Notes under the pieces: generated by a model
What the model saw: the letters and a program-made list of their open reading frames with translations, nothing else
What the model was told of the DNA's origin: nothing
Databases searched by the model: none
NCBI GenBank assembly: GCA_948468275.1
Contig: CAOKHI010000015.1
Location: forward strand, 1 to 38,940
Direction of reading: 5' to 3'
From: an uncultured Clostridium sp.
GTDB lineage: Bacteria; Bacillota; Clostridia; TANB77; CAG-508
DNA: 38,940 bases
Program-made: the position numbers and the translations under genes
Shown: piece after piece, positions 26,107 through 35,181 of the stretch
Layout: each line of letters begins with the position of its first letter
How positions within the stretch are numbered: position 1 is the stretch's first letter

Positions 26107-26340
26107 ATGGTAAAAATAAGATTAAAAAGAGTAGGTGCAAAAAAAGCTCCATTCTATCACATTGTAGTAGCAGATTCTAGATCTCCAAGAGATGGAAAAA
26201 TAATTGAACAAATAGGTACATATAACCCAATGACAGATCCATCTACAATAGTATTAGACAAAGAAAAAGTTGCAGATTGGATACAAAAAGGAGCAAAGCC
26301 AACAGATACAGTAAAAGCTCTAATAGAAAAAGCTAACTAG
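26107..26340 (+). CDS. rpsP: 30S ribosomal protein bS16
   Basis: 77 aa. Start ATG 26107 is set by AGGAGGTG 9 nt before; an in-frame GTG 26095 overlaps the ribosome site. Conserved [20 protein letters not shown] and [15 protein letters not shown] motifs. Part of the ffh-rpsP-khpA-rimM-trmD-rplS cluster. Confidence 0.97.
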   Translation: MVKIRLKRVGAKKAPFYHIVVADSRSPRDGKIIEQIGTYNPMTDPSTIVLDKEKVADWIQKGAKPTDTVKALIEKAN

Positions 26341-26350
26341 GAGGCAAAAT

Positions 26351-26581
26351 ATGAAAGAAATTCTAGAAGTAATTATAAAAAATTTGGTAGATGATGTAAA
26401 AAGTGTTTCAGTAGAAGAAACACAAAATGATAAATCTATAAATTTGCAAGTAAGAGTATCTGAAAAAGATATGGGAAAAGTAATAGGTAAACAAGGCAGA
26501 ATTGCTAAATCAATAAGAACTGTTGTAAAAGCTATTGCTGCAAAAGAAAATAAGAAAATAAATATTGAATTTGTAGGTTAA
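26351..26581 (+). CDS. khpA: KhpA, KH-domain RNA-binding protein
   Basis: 76 aa with a single KH domain; the GKQGRIAKSIRTVVKA helix-turn carries the GxxG loop. It usually pairs with KhpB/EloR to bind small RNAs and influence cell division. AGGAGG ribosome site, 10 nt after rpsP; rimM follows after 3 nt. Confidence 0.94.
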   Translation: MKEILEVIIKNLVDDVKSVSVEETQNDKSINLQVRVSEKDMGKVIGKQGRIAKSIRTVVKAIAAKENKKINIEFVG

Positions 26582-26584
26582 AGT

Positions 26585-27091
26585 ATGAAACAGTTATTAG
26601 AAATTGGTAAAATAGTTAATACATATGGTATAAAAGGCTTTTTAAAAGTAGTTCCATATACAGATAACATTAAACGATTTGAAGATTTAAAAACAATATA
26701 TATACAAGTAAAAAATGATTTACAAGAATTTACTATAGAAGAAGTAAAATACAATAAAAATTTAGTTATGATTAAGTTAAAAGGCATAGATGATATAAAT
26801 ATTGCCCAAAATTATAAAAACTATTATATAAAAATAGATAGGCAATATGCAGTAGAATTACCCGAAGATTCATATTTTATAATAGACTTAATAGGAATAG
26901 AAGTATTTACAGATACAAATAGAAATCTTGGTAAAATAGAGGATGTATTTAGAACAGGAAGTAATGATGTATATGTTGTAAAAGATGAAAAAGGAAAACA
27001 AATCCTATTGCCAGCAATTGGGGAAGTTATTAAAGAGGTAGATATACAAAATAAAAAAATGGTAGTACATCTTATTGCAGGATTAGAATAG
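26585..27091 (+). CDS. rimM: RimM, ribosome maturation factor
   Basis: 168 aa. The N-terminal barrel starts LLEIGKIVNTYGIKGFLKVVP; the C-terminal PRC domain has DLIGIEVFTDTNRNLGKIED and LLPAIGEVIKEVDI. It assists 30S head assembly, with bS16 and uS19 as known partners, matching the nearby rpsP. The ribosome site is weak (GTAGGTTAAAG), suggesting coupling to khpA. Confidence 0.95.
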   Translation: MKQLLEIGKIVNTYGIKGFLKVVPYTDNIKRFEDLKTIYIQVKNDLQEFTIEEVKYNKNLVMIKLKGIDDINIAQNYKNYYIKIDRQYAVELPEDSYFIIDLIGIEVFTDTNRNLGKIEDVFRTGSNDVYVVKDEKGKQILLPAIGEVIKEVDIQNKKMVVHLIAGLE

Positions 27092-27099
27092 GAGAAAAA

Positions 27100-27786
27100 A
27101 TGAAATTTGATGTTTTAACACTTTTTCCAGAAATGTTTGAATTGCTTAATAAAAGTGTAATTGGAAAAGCAATAGAAAAGGGAATAATAGATATAAATCT
27201 TATAAATATTAGGGATTTTTCTAAAGATAAACATAGAAAAGTTGATGATACACCATATGGTGGTGGTGCTGGAATGGTAATAAGACCAGATGTAGTATAT
27301 GATGCATATACATCTATAAAAGATAAAAATGCAAAAGTTATATATTTATCACCACAGGGGCAAGTATTGAACCAAAAAAAAGTAGAAGATTTAAGCAAAC
27401 AAGAACATATTATTCTTCTTTGTGGACATTATGAGGGTATAGACCAAAGGGTAATAGATGAAATTGTTGATGAAGAAATTTCAATAGGGGATTATGTATT
27501 GACAGGTGGAGAAATTCCTGCAATAGTACTAATAGATACTGTATCTAGATATGTTGATGGAGTTCTTAATAAAGAATCTATTAAAGAAGAATCATTTTCA
27601 AATGGATTATTAGAATACCCACAATACACAAGACCAGAAGTTTTTTGTGGCAAAAAAGTACCAGAGGTATTAATATCAGGTCACCATGAAAATATTCGCA
27701 ATTGGAGAAGAAATGAAGCAATAAAGTATACTTATATGAAAAGACCAGAACTTTTAAAGGATGTAGAAATTGAGTTTAGGAGTTAA
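27100..27786 (+). CDS. trmD: TrmD, tRNA (guanine37-N1)-methyltransferase
   Basis: 228 aa SPOUT enzyme that methylates G37 next to the anticodon and so prevents +1 frameshifting. Motifs are FDVLTLFPEMF, DDTPYGGGAGMV, LLCGHYEGIDQRV and EISIGDYVLTGGE, followed by the C-terminal helical domain. TAGGAG lies before the ATG, 8 nt after rimM. Its presence is relevant to the CGG frameshift pattern but explains nothing by itself. Confidence 0.96.
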   Translation: MKFDVLTLFPEMFELLNKSVIGKAIEKGIIDINLINIRDFSKDKHRKVDDTPYGGGAGMVIRPDVVYDAYTSIKDKNAKVIYLSPQGQVLNQKKVEDLSKQEHIILLCGHYEGIDQRVIDEIVDEEISIGDYVLTGGEIPAIVLIDTVSRYVDGVLNKESIKEESFSNGLLEYPQYTRPEVFCGKKVPEVLISGHHENIRNWRRNEAIKYTYMKRPELLKDVEIEFRS

Positions 27787-27845
27787 ATGTTGTAATTAAA
27801 AATATTACACATTAGGCTTACAAAAAAAGGAGGAAAGTTTTACAA

Positions 27846-28421
27846 ATGGATATTATAAAATCAATAGAACATGAACAATTAAAAAATAAGATTCCAGTAT
27901 TGGATGTTGGAAATACAGTAAGAGTTCATGTTAGAATTAAAGAAGGAAACAGAGAAAGAATACAAGTATTCGAAGGAATTATAATTAAAAAACAAGGTGG
28001 AGGATTAAACGAAACATTTACAGTAAGAAGAATATCATATGGTGTAGGTGTAGAAAAAACATTTTTAATTCATTCTCCACTAGTTGAAAAAGTAGAAGTA
28101 GTAAGGGTAGGAAAAGCAAGACGTGCTAAACTATACTATTTAAGAGATAGAGTAGGAAAAGCATCTAAGACAAAAGAAAAATTAGGTGCAAGAATTGAAA
28201 ATAAAGAAATAATAATAAAAGAAGAAATGAATGCAGATGTTGTAGCAGAAGAAGCAAGTGTAGCACCAGAGGAAGCACCAGCAATTGAAACACAAGAAGT
28301 TGTAACACAAGAAGTTGTTGATACAGTAAAAGAAGAAGCAACACAAACAGTAGCAGAAGCACCAGTAGTAGAAGAAAAAGAAGCTATTGAAGAAGACAAA
28401 AAAGAAGAAACAGCTGAATAA
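27846..28421 (+). CDS. rplS: 50S ribosomal protein bL19 with an acidic C-terminal extension
   Basis: 191 aa against about 115 in most bacteria. Residues 1-118 are normal bL19 ([50 protein letters not shown]). From about residue 124 a tail of some 67 residues is rich in Glu, Ala, Val and Thr, with repeated [12 protein letters not shown] units. There is no frameshift. AAAAGGAGG precedes the ATG and a strong terminator follows. Confidence 0.95.
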   Translation: MDIIKSIEHEQLKNKIPVLDVGNTVRVHVRIKEGNRERIQVFEGIIIKKQGGGLNETFTVRRISYGVGVEKTFLIHSPLVEKVEVVRVGKARRAKLYYLRDRVGKASKTKEKLGARIENKEIIIKEEMNADVVAEEASVAPEEAPAIETQEVVTQEVVDTVKEEATQTVAEAPVVEEKEAIEEDKKEETAE

Positions 28422-28453
28422 AATAATAGTTTTTTAAATACAAATTTAAGAAG

Positions 28454-28486
28454 CAAAAATTCCAGTGATAAATCACTGGATTTTTG
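28454..28486. terminator. Bidirectional terminator between rplS and the lon-like gene
   Basis: Stem TCCAGTGAT/ATCACTGGA (28461-28469 with 28472-28480) extended by CAAAAA/TTTTTG on the outside, so that T-runs follow in either direction. Confidence 0.8.
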
Positions 28487-28554
28487 TTGTAAATTATTTT
28501 TTTATACTAACAGTATTTATATAAAAAACCGCATTTTTCATCTTTACAAATTTG

Positions 28555-30954
28555 TTATCTAGCAAATTCAGATTTACTAACATGTGCATATTTTTTTAAT
28601 TTTTCATATACTAATGCATTAACAGTTCCAGAAGAAAAATTACCGTTTTTGTCTTTTTTACCAGCAGGAACACCTGTTAATACTTCAATACCTTCTTCTA
28701 TCGAAGAAACAGCATATATATGGAATTTTCCATCTTTTACAGCATCAATAATTTCATCAGATAAACTTAAATTATCTATATTTTGTACAGGTATCATTAC
28801 ACCATGATTTCCATCAAGCCCACGCATTTTACATATTTGATAAAATCCTTCTATTTTAGGATTAACTCCACCAATTGGTTGAATTTCACCTTTTTGATTA
28901 ACAGAACCAGTTACAGCAATAGCCTGATTTATTGGAACACCAGATAAACTAGAAAGTAGGGCATATAGTTCTGTGCTAGATGCACTATCTCCATCAACAC
29001 CATTATATAATTGCTCAAAACAAATACTAGCCGTTAAAGATAAAGGAATATCTTGTGCAAACATTTCACCTAAATATCCACTAAGTATATATACACCTTT
29101 TGAATGTGATGAACCAGAAAGTTCAACTTCTCTTTCTATATTTATAATGCCACTTTTACCTGTATACGTATTTGCAGTAATTTTAGATGGTTTTCCAAAA
29201 CAATAATCTCCAACAGTCATTACAGTTAATCCATTAATTTGTCCAACCTTAAATCCATCTGTACTAATTAATAAAGTATTATCTTTTATCATTTCAGTAT
29301 ATCTTGAATCATATTTTTTAACTCTATCAATACGTTCTTCTAAAGTCTTATTTACAAATTCAGCTGTAACTACTTTAGATTTTGCAAGTTTTGCCCAAGT
29401 ACATGCTTCTGCAATTATCTCTGTTAAATCATTAAAACGAGTAGAAAGTTTTTTCTTACTATCAGAAAGTTTAGATGCATATTCGACTATTTTTGCAACA
29501 GCAGTTTTATCTAAAGGAGGAAGTTCTTCTTGTTCACAAAAACCATGTATAAATCTAGCAAGTTTCAACATATTATCATTTGTTTTTGGAGCATCATCTT
29601 CAAATTCTACTTTAACTTTGAATAACTTTTTAAAATCTATATCCATAGCTAACAAAGTATGATATATATTAGAATTTCCAATTAAAATAACTTTTAAATC
29701 TAATGGTATAGGCTGAGGTTTTAAAGATACCATTACCATTGAACTACGTTGGTCCACAGAATTTTCTATATTAATTTCCTTTATTCTTAGAGCTTTTTTT
29801 AATGCATCATAACACATTGGGTTAGATAATAAATCTTTTGCTTGCAAAATAATATAACCACCATTTGCTTTATGAAGTAGACCAGGTTTTAGCATAGTAT
29901 AATCTGTTTTTAGTGAACCATAATAATTTTCATATTCTAATTTACCAAATAAATTATGATATGAATAATTTGAATCCATAACAACAGGAGTACCTTCTGT
30001 ATTGCTATTGTCTATAAATAAATTTACTCTATAATTTAACCAAGGCTGTTTTGGCTCTTGTCTTGGACCATTTTGAGGTATATTTTGTACATTTGAATTA
30101 TTTTGAGCATCTAAAAACAAAGGAACATTTTTTAGAATATCCTTTTTTATATTATCTAAAAATTTACTAATAGTTTTATTTCTTTTATATTTAGATTTTA
30201 TATAATTTATATGAACATTAATAGTAAGTAAAGCAACATTAGATTGCCATTCTTCAATTTTTTTATCAGATGCTCTTTCAATAGCTTTAATTTCACTAAT
30301 TACAGAAATTATTTGTTCTTGAACAATACTTGATTTTTCTTCAAAATCCTTTTTTATATTTTCATCTAATTTTTCAAATTCTTCTTCTTCAATTGTTTTT
30401 CCATCTACAACAGGCATCATATAAATACCATTTTGGGCAGTTTTTACTTGAAAACCATGTTTCATAGATTCTTTATTTAATTTTTCTAAAAGAACAGAAC
30501 GTTTTTGCTCGAATTCTTGTTTAATTAAAGTTTTTTCTTTTTCAAAATCATCATTACTAAATGTTTTATTAATATCTGCTTTTACATCCTTTATAAATTG
30601 TTGCATATCTTCCTTAAATTCTTTACCAAGACCAGCATGAAGAGATAGCGCAATAGGTTCATTTGGATTATCGAAATTATAAATATAGCACCAGTCTAAA
30701 GGAGCTTTTTTCTTTTTAGATATTTTATCTAAATAGTTTTTAGCATACATAGTTTTTCCAACACCATCAGGACCTTCAATAAATAAGTTATAACCTTTAA
30801 CATCTACAGATAGGCCAAATTCAAAAGCTTTTATACCTCTATCTTGTCCAATACCTGTATTAATAGAATCAAGTTCTTGTGTTGTATCAAATTTAAAAAT
30901 ATTTGGATCACAATAATCCTTTAATTGCTTATAATTTAATTCGTTTTTTTTCAT
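28555..30954 (-). CDS. Lon-like ATP-dependent protease (AAA_32/LonC type)
   Basis: 799 aa. The N-terminal ATPase has Walker A EGPDGVGKT. A long coiled-coil insertion covers about residues 115-280, where other Lon proteases have helices. The AAA part resumes with HKANGGYIILQAKDLL and VKVILIGN-type strands. The protease domain has Ser657 in VDGDSAS and Lys700 in NPKIEGF, 43 residues apart as in Lon. The Lon N-terminal LAN domain is absent. It probably degrades damaged or regulatory proteins. It is the last gene of the tsaE-tsaB-rimI-lon run. Confidence 0.9.
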   Translation of the reverse strand: MKKNELNYKQLKDYCDPNIFKFDTTQELDSINTGIGQDRGIKAFEFGLSVDVKGYNLFIEGPDGVGKTMYAKNYLDKISKKKKAPLDWCYIYNFDNPNEPIALSLHAGLGKEFKEDMQQFIKDVKADINKTFSNDDFEKEKTLIKQEFEQKRSVLLEKLNKESMKHGFQVKTAQNGIYMMPVVDGKTIEEEEFEKLDENIKKDFEEKSSIVQEQIISVISEIKAIERASDKKIEEWQSNVALLTINVHINYIKSKYKRNKTISKFLDNIKKDILKNVPLFLDAQNNSNVQNIPQNGPRQEPKQPWLNYRVNLFIDNSNTEGTPVVMDSNYSYHNLFGKLEYENYYGSLKTDYTMLKPGLLHKANGGYIILQAKDLLSNPMCYDALKKALRIKEINIENSVDQRSSMVMVSLKPQPIPLDLKVILIGNSNIYHTLLAMDIDFKKLFKVKVEFEDDAPKTNDNMLKLARFIHGFCEQEELPPLDKTAVAKIVEYASKLSDSKKKLSTRFNDLTEIIAEACTWAKLAKSKVVTAEFVNKTLEERIDRVKKYDSRYTEMIKDNTLLISTDGFKVGQINGLTVMTVGDYCFGKPSKITANTYTGKSGIINIEREVELSGSSHSKGVYILSGYLGEMFAQDIPLSLTASICFEQLYNGVDGDSASSTELYALLSSLSGVPINQAIAVTGSVNQKGEIQPIGGVNPKIEGFYQICKMRGLDGNHGVMIPVQNIDNLSLSDEIIDAVKDGKFHIYAVSSIEEGIEVLTGVPAGKKDKNGNFSSGTVNALVYEKLKKYAHVSKSEFAR

Positions 30955-30983
30955 TCGTCCTTCTCCTTTTAAAATAAATTAAT

Positions 30984-31421
30984 TTAAAAATATTTAGTCA
31001 TAATAATAGCATTCTCATTTTGAGAATAATAATTCTTTCTTAAACCAATTTTTTTAAAATTATATTTTTCATATAATTTAATAGCATTTGTATTTTTATC
31101 ACTAACCTCAAGTGTTAAAGAGGATAAACCTTCTTTTTTAGAAAGTTCAATTAGTTTTTCTAAAAGTAAACTACCAATGCCTAAACATCGTTTATCTGTT
31201 CTAGTTACAATATTTGTTATATGTATATCATCAACACAAATCCAAATTCCTGCAAAACCAACAATTTCATCATCTATTTTTGCAACAATGTATTTAGAAT
31301 TAGGATTTTCTAATTCACTACAAAAAACATTAAAACTCCAGAAATCATCAAATTTAGAAGATAATATATCTTTAATACTTAATAAATCAGATAAAGTCAT
31401 GTCAGTTATTTTTATTTGCAT
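30984..31421 (-). CDS. rimI: RimI-type ribosomal protein/TsaD-linked N-acetyltransferase
   Basis: 145 aa from ATG 31421, set by GGAGG with a 6-nt spacer; upstream codons belong to the tsaB overlap (20 bp). GNAT fold: VARTDKRCLGIGSLLLEKL-like acetyl-CoA loop (IVTRTDKRCLGIGSLLL) and LEVSDKNTNAIKLYEKYNF. It acetylates protein N-termini, and the context with tsaE and tsaB is typical. Confidence 0.92.
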   Translation of the reverse strand: MQIKITDMTLSDLLSIKDILSSKFDDFWSFNVFCSELENPNSKYIVAKIDDEIVGFAGIWICVDDIHITNIVTRTDKRCLGIGSLLLEKLIELSKKEGLSSLTLEVSDKNTNAIKLYEKYNFKKIGLRKNYYSQNENAIIMTKYF

Positions 31422-32112
31422 TTTTTTCCTCCAATATAATTTCTGCACTAGATTTTTTTAAATATAAAGCAGATAGGGGATAGTTACAAACTTCATCATT
31501 TTTAAAAATATTAAATGCAGCAGTTCCAATGTTTATAGCATTTAAATCATTAGAATGCATATCACATGTAAAATTGGCATTTTCCTTCAAAACAGATTTT
31601 AACACATCTTTATAAACTATGCTACCATTTCCGACAAAAGATATAGGTTTGTTACAATTTTTTAATATATTTGTAATATAATTAATATTATCTGATAAAT
31701 ATTCCCCCATTTGAACATATTTGCCATTTGCATTTTCAAACAAAGCATAATAAACATTATCATTTTTAGCATCAATTAAAGAACATATATAACCATTATT
31801 TTTAACATTATAAGCAAGTCCTAATAAAGAACTAATTCCAACACAAGGTTTGCAAGTAACATCACAAAAAGCCTTTATAGTAGAAATACCTATACGGATT
31901 CCTGTAAAAGAGCCAGGACCTTTATCACAAGCAAACAAGTCTATATCACCTAAAGACAAATTAGTATCCTTAAATGCTTGTTTTATTTGAGGCATAAGTT
32001 TAACACTGTGGGTATAGCCATCCTTTACAGATATTTCTTTTATAACAGTATTATCATCTAATACAGCAACAGAGCAGACATCAGATGCAGTATCGATACT
32101 TAAAATTTTCAT
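31402..32112 (-). CDS. tsaB: TsaB, t6A synthesis scaffold
   Basis: 236 aa from ATG 32112 (AAGGAG site); an in-frame TTG two codons upstream is less likely. The sugar-kinase-like fold has ILSIDTASDVCSVAVL and DKGPGSFTGIRIGIST. TsaB binds TsaD and TsaE to make the threonylcarbamoyl group on tRNA A37. It starts 6 nt after the tsaE stop and overlaps rimI. Confidence 0.95.
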   Translation of the reverse strand: MKILSIDTASDVCSVAVLDDNTVIKEISVKDGYTHSVKLMPQIKQAFKDTNLSLGDIDLFACDKGPGSFTGIRIGISTIKAFCDVTCKPCVGISSLLGLAYNVKNNGYICSLIDAKNDNVYYALFENANGKYVQMGEYLSDNINYITNILKNCNKPISFVGNGSIVYKDVLKSVLKENANFTCDMHSNDLNAINIGTAAFNIFKNDEVCNYPLSALYLKKSSAEIILEEKNANKNN

Positions 32113-32118
32113 AAACAA

Positions 32119-32584
32119 TTACTCCTTACTTAAATTTTCAATTATATTTTTATATTTATTACTATTAGAATCAATATTTAAAACACGTACATGTTCATTA
32201 TCTAAATCTCTACTAAAACAGATATGAATATAATTATTAGGAAGAGCTTCTTTAATAATTTCGCCCCATTCAATAATACAAATTCCTTTTTCAAAATATT
32301 CATCTCCACCAATAGCATAAAATTCATCACAGCAAGACAATCTATAAACATCAAAATGATAAATATTTATTTCATTTTTCTTATATTCATTAACAATAGT
32401 AAAAGTAGGGCTAGACACATCATCTTCTAGTCCAAAATACGACAAAAAACCATAAGTAAACTTAGTCTTACCAGAGCCCAAATCGCCGTGACAAAACAAC
32501 AACATCACCAACCTCTAAAAAACTAGCAAGCTTGTAAGCTATATTCATAGTATCCTTTTCAGAATTAGAAATAAAAGTAAACAT
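32119..32584 (-). CDS. tsaE: TsaE, t6A synthesis ATPase, read through an in-frame CGG (+1 shift)
   Basis: 154 aa after the shift. From ATG 32584 (behind AAGGATGG) the frame reads FTFISNSEKDTMNIAYKLA, then FLEVGDVVVLS, then CGG (32488-32486). In the plain frame a stop follows six codons later. Skipping the C gives LS-G-DLGSGKTKFTYGF, the GDLGxGKT P-loop of TsaE, and continues through SSPTFTIVNEY, HFDVYRL and IEWGEII. A shorter frame starting at an internal GTG/ATG would lack the first beta strands. TsaE is required for t6A and usually essential, so silencing is unlikely. Confidence 0.9.
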
Positions 32585-32798
32585 AAAAAACCATCCTTAT
32601 AATTAATATACAACTATTTTAACATTATTAAAAGCTAATGTAAATTTATAAAGAGGAAATTTGCAAAAATATTGTAAGTAAATAAAAATTATGTTCTATC
32701 TTTAGTAAAAAAGCATATTTTTGTAGATGAGATACTATGGATAAAAAACGTGAAGCTTAACTACGGGAGGATTAATTTAAAAAAATTCACCAAAAACA
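32585..32798. other. Region between tsaE and the tRNA-Gly promoter
   Basis: No ORF and no clear promoter for tsaE beyond AT-rich sequence. A GGGAGG-like string at 32764-32770 (following ACG) has no ORF after it. Nothing else is seen. Confidence 0.3.
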
Positions 32799-32827
32799 TT
32801 GACAAACAGTTATCAATAATTTATAAT
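32799..32827 (+). promoter_or_regulatory. Perfect consensus promoter of tRNA-Gly
   Basis: TTGACA (32799-32804), 17 bp, TATAAT (32822-32827), with the tRNA 5' end 18 nt after the -10 box. Confidence 0.8.
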
Positions 32828-32845
32828 TTTAAATGTACAAAAAAT

Positions 32846-32919
<74 letters not shown>

Positions 32920-32925
32920 GTTTAT

Positions 32926-32963
32926 AACAACTTACGAACTATAAAGTTTGTGAGTTGTTTTTT
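32926..32963 (+). terminator. Terminator of tRNA-Gly
   Basis: A 15-bp stem with two G-U pairs around a 4-nt loop, followed by TTTTTT. Confidence 0.8.
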
Positions 32964-33013
32964 GTATATATAAACTAAAAAATGTTCTCTTTTTGGAAAG
33001 GAGGGCATTTTTT

Positions 33014-33298
33014 GTGTTTGAATTTGAAATATTACAAGAATTAGAGCCAAATGCTGAAATACTAAAAATAATAAAAGATTATGAATATACAGTTAAAAAT
33101 GGCAGAATTAAGCATTTAAAAGCTACTAATTTGCAATTTATTGAACCAACTGAATATTTAATTACACATCGATCTACTCTTACTATACTCGAATATAAAG
33201 TAAATGAAATTTCAAATAAGAACTTTTACATTAAAGAACATAAACAAAAGTATAACTTAAAAGAAATTAAACAAATTCTCATAAAATTAAAAATCTAA
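33014..33298 (+). CDS. Small hypothetical protein at the start of the accessory region
   Basis: 94 aa, starting at GTG 33014 because AAAGGAGGG lies 9 nt upstream; an in-frame TTG at 32993 precedes that site. Composition is Lys/Glu-rich and soluble (FEFEILQELEPNAEIL, YTVKNGRIKHLKATN). No family recognised. It lies between the tRNA terminator and the recombinase, probably as the first gene of the element. Confidence 0.6.
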   Translation: MFEFEILQELEPNAEILKIIKDYEYTVKNGRIKHLKATNLQFIEPTEYLITHRSTLTILEYKVNEISNKNFYIKEHKQKYNLKEIKQILIKLKI

Positions 33299-33389
33299 GG
33301 AGCAAAAATAGAAAGAGAAATAAAAAAATCAAAACTAGGGGGGACAAAACGTCTATAAGTGAGCTATTAAATAGAGGGGGTAATATTTT

Positions 33390-35174
33390 ATGAGATGTGG
33401 AGTTTATGTAAGAGTGTCAACAGATGACCAAAGAGATAATGGTTACTCTATTGATTCACAGTTACGAATGATAAAAGAATATTGTGAAAAGAACGATTAC
33501 GATATTGTAGATGTATATAATGATGCAGGGCATTCTGGAAAAGATTTAATGCGACCAGAAATGCAAAGACTTTTAAAAGATATTAAATCACAAAAAATCG
33601 AAGTAATAGTTGCTATTAAAGTAGATAGATTAACTAGAAATAACTATGATGGCTTTTGGCTTTTAAACTATTGTGAAGAACATGATGTTAAAATAGAACT
33701 TATTTTAGAGCCTTATGATGTATCTACTGCAAATGGCGAGATGATATTTGGAATGAATTTAGTATTTGGACAAAGAGAAAGAAAAGAAATTGGAGCAAGA
33801 ACAAAAAGAGCAATGGAAGAAATGGCATTAGAAAAAGTACATCCAGCAAAAGCACCTTATGGCTATATTAGAAATGTAGAAACAGGTCATTTAGAAGTAG
33901 AACCAATTGAAGCACAAGTTATTAAAGAAATATTTGAACTATGTAAGCAAGGGAATTCAAGTAGAAGAATTGCAACAGTTATGAAAGATAGCAATGCTTA
34001 TTTAAAAACAGGAAAATGGACAAGTGATAGAATTTATAAAATACTTACTAATTCTATTTATATTGGCATATTTGAATATGGTAAATATTGTAGAAAACCA
34101 CAAGATATATTAAGAGTAGAAAACTATTGTGAACCAATTATAGATATAGAAACATGGAATATAACAAGAAAGGTCTTAGAAAGAAATAAACACTCAAACT
34201 ATGGAGAACATATACATTTATTTACTGGGATTGTGAGATGTCCTACTTGTGGAAAAATACTGTCTTCTACAAATTCTTTTAAATATAGTGGAACACCAAA
34301 AGAAAAAGTTTACTATCATTTAACTTGCAAAAATCCTAATTGTAAATCAAAAGGATTACATTATAGTTCAGATAAAATAGAACAAAAATTAGTTAGAGTT
34401 TTAAATGAATTAACAAGATATATGTATGAGATGGATAGTGAAATTATAGTATGTAATTCAACTAAAACAAAAGACATTAAAAATATAGAAAAAGCAATTG
34501 AAAAACTAAAAATGCAAGAGAAAAAGTTAGTGGATTTATATTTGAGTTCAACCTTAAATGTAGAAACAATTAACCATAAAAATGATGTAATTAAAAAAGA
34601 AATTGAAAACTTGAGGAAGAAAAAACAACAAATTGATCCAAATAATGATTTTAAAGACTATACCATAGAACTATTAAAAAAGTTAGATTGTAATGTAGAA
34701 AATGGCGAAGTTATATCTAATAACAAAATTGCATTTACATTTATTTTTAATAGTCTAAAACGAAAAACAAAACAAGAATTAATAAAAAGATTAATTGATT
34801 GTATAGAAATAAAAAGAAACAAAAATTATGATATTGAAATTACAAATCTTAAATTTACAGAAGAGTTTACTTCAAAAAGTAGCAAAGCATATATAAAATA
34901 TTTATATGAAATTTTGCAAAAAAATAACATTGGATTTATTTATAAAGAAGCAATTGATAGTACAGAATTAGAAAAATTAAAAGAGGAGTATTTTGTATTT
35001 TCTGATGTAAAAATTGGAGAATATTCAAAAGAAGAATTAGAAAAATATGTAGAATTATTGCAAGAGCATTTTTATACAGATGGAGTTATAAATTGCCCAT
35101 ATATTGAAAACGGAAATATGATAGATAGTTTAACATTAATACCAAAAAATATAAGCAAAAAGGTTAAGGAGTAA
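33390..35174 (+). CDS. Large serine recombinase (integrase/resolvase family)
   Basis: 594 aa. The catalytic domain begins MRCGVYVRVSTDDQ with nucleophile Ser10. KVDRLTRN and GQRERKEIGARTKRA are typical. The recombinase domain (KAPYGYIRN) follows, then a zinc ribbon with CPTCGK and CKNPNCK, then a coiled coil (about 365-420). Such enzymes insert and excise conjugative or mobilizable elements, usually without tRNA targets. GAGGGGG ribosome site. Element ends are not determined; the right end is probably beyond this window or not preserved. Confidence 0.93.
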   Translation: MRCGVYVRVSTDDQRDNGYSIDSQLRMIKEYCEKNDYDIVDVYNDAGHSGKDLMRPEMQRLLKDIKSQKIEVIVAIKVDRLTRNNYDGFWLLNYCEEHDVKIELILEPYDVSTANGEMIFGMNLVFGQRERKEIGARTKRAMEEMALEKVHPAKAPYGYIRNVETGHLEVEPIEAQVIKEIFELCKQGNSSRRIATVMKDSNAYLKTGKWTSDRIYKILTNSIYIGIFEYGKYCRKPQDILRVENYCEPIIDIETWNITRKVLERNKHSNYGEHIHLFTGIVRCPTCGKILSSTNSFKYSGTPKEKVYYHLTCKNPNCKSKGLHYSSDKIEQKLVRVLNELTRYMYEMDSEIIVCNSTKTKDIKNIEKAIEKLKMQEKKLVDLYLSSTLNVETINHKNDVIKKEIENLRKKKQQIDPNNDFKDYTIELLKKLDCNVENGEVISNNKIAFTFIFNSLKRKTKQELIKRLIDCIEIKRNKNYDIEITNLKFTEEFTSKSSKAYIKYLYEILQKNNIGFIYKEAIDSTELEKLKEEYFVFSDVKIGEYSKEELEKYVELLQEHFYTDGVINCPYIENGNMIDSLTLIPKNISKKVKE

Positions 35175-35181
35175 GCAAATT

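Noticed and set aside
2777..32584. CGG read as Trp, Gln or another amino acid without changing frame
   Set aside because: In all eight genes the unshifted frame reaches a stop within a few codons and loses homology. Simple codon reassignment cannot restore the proteins.
2777..32584. Slippage of the P-site tRNA as the cause of the shifts
   Set aside because: The preceding codons differ at seven of eight sites and most could not re-pair after a +1 slip. The constant element is CGG in the A site.
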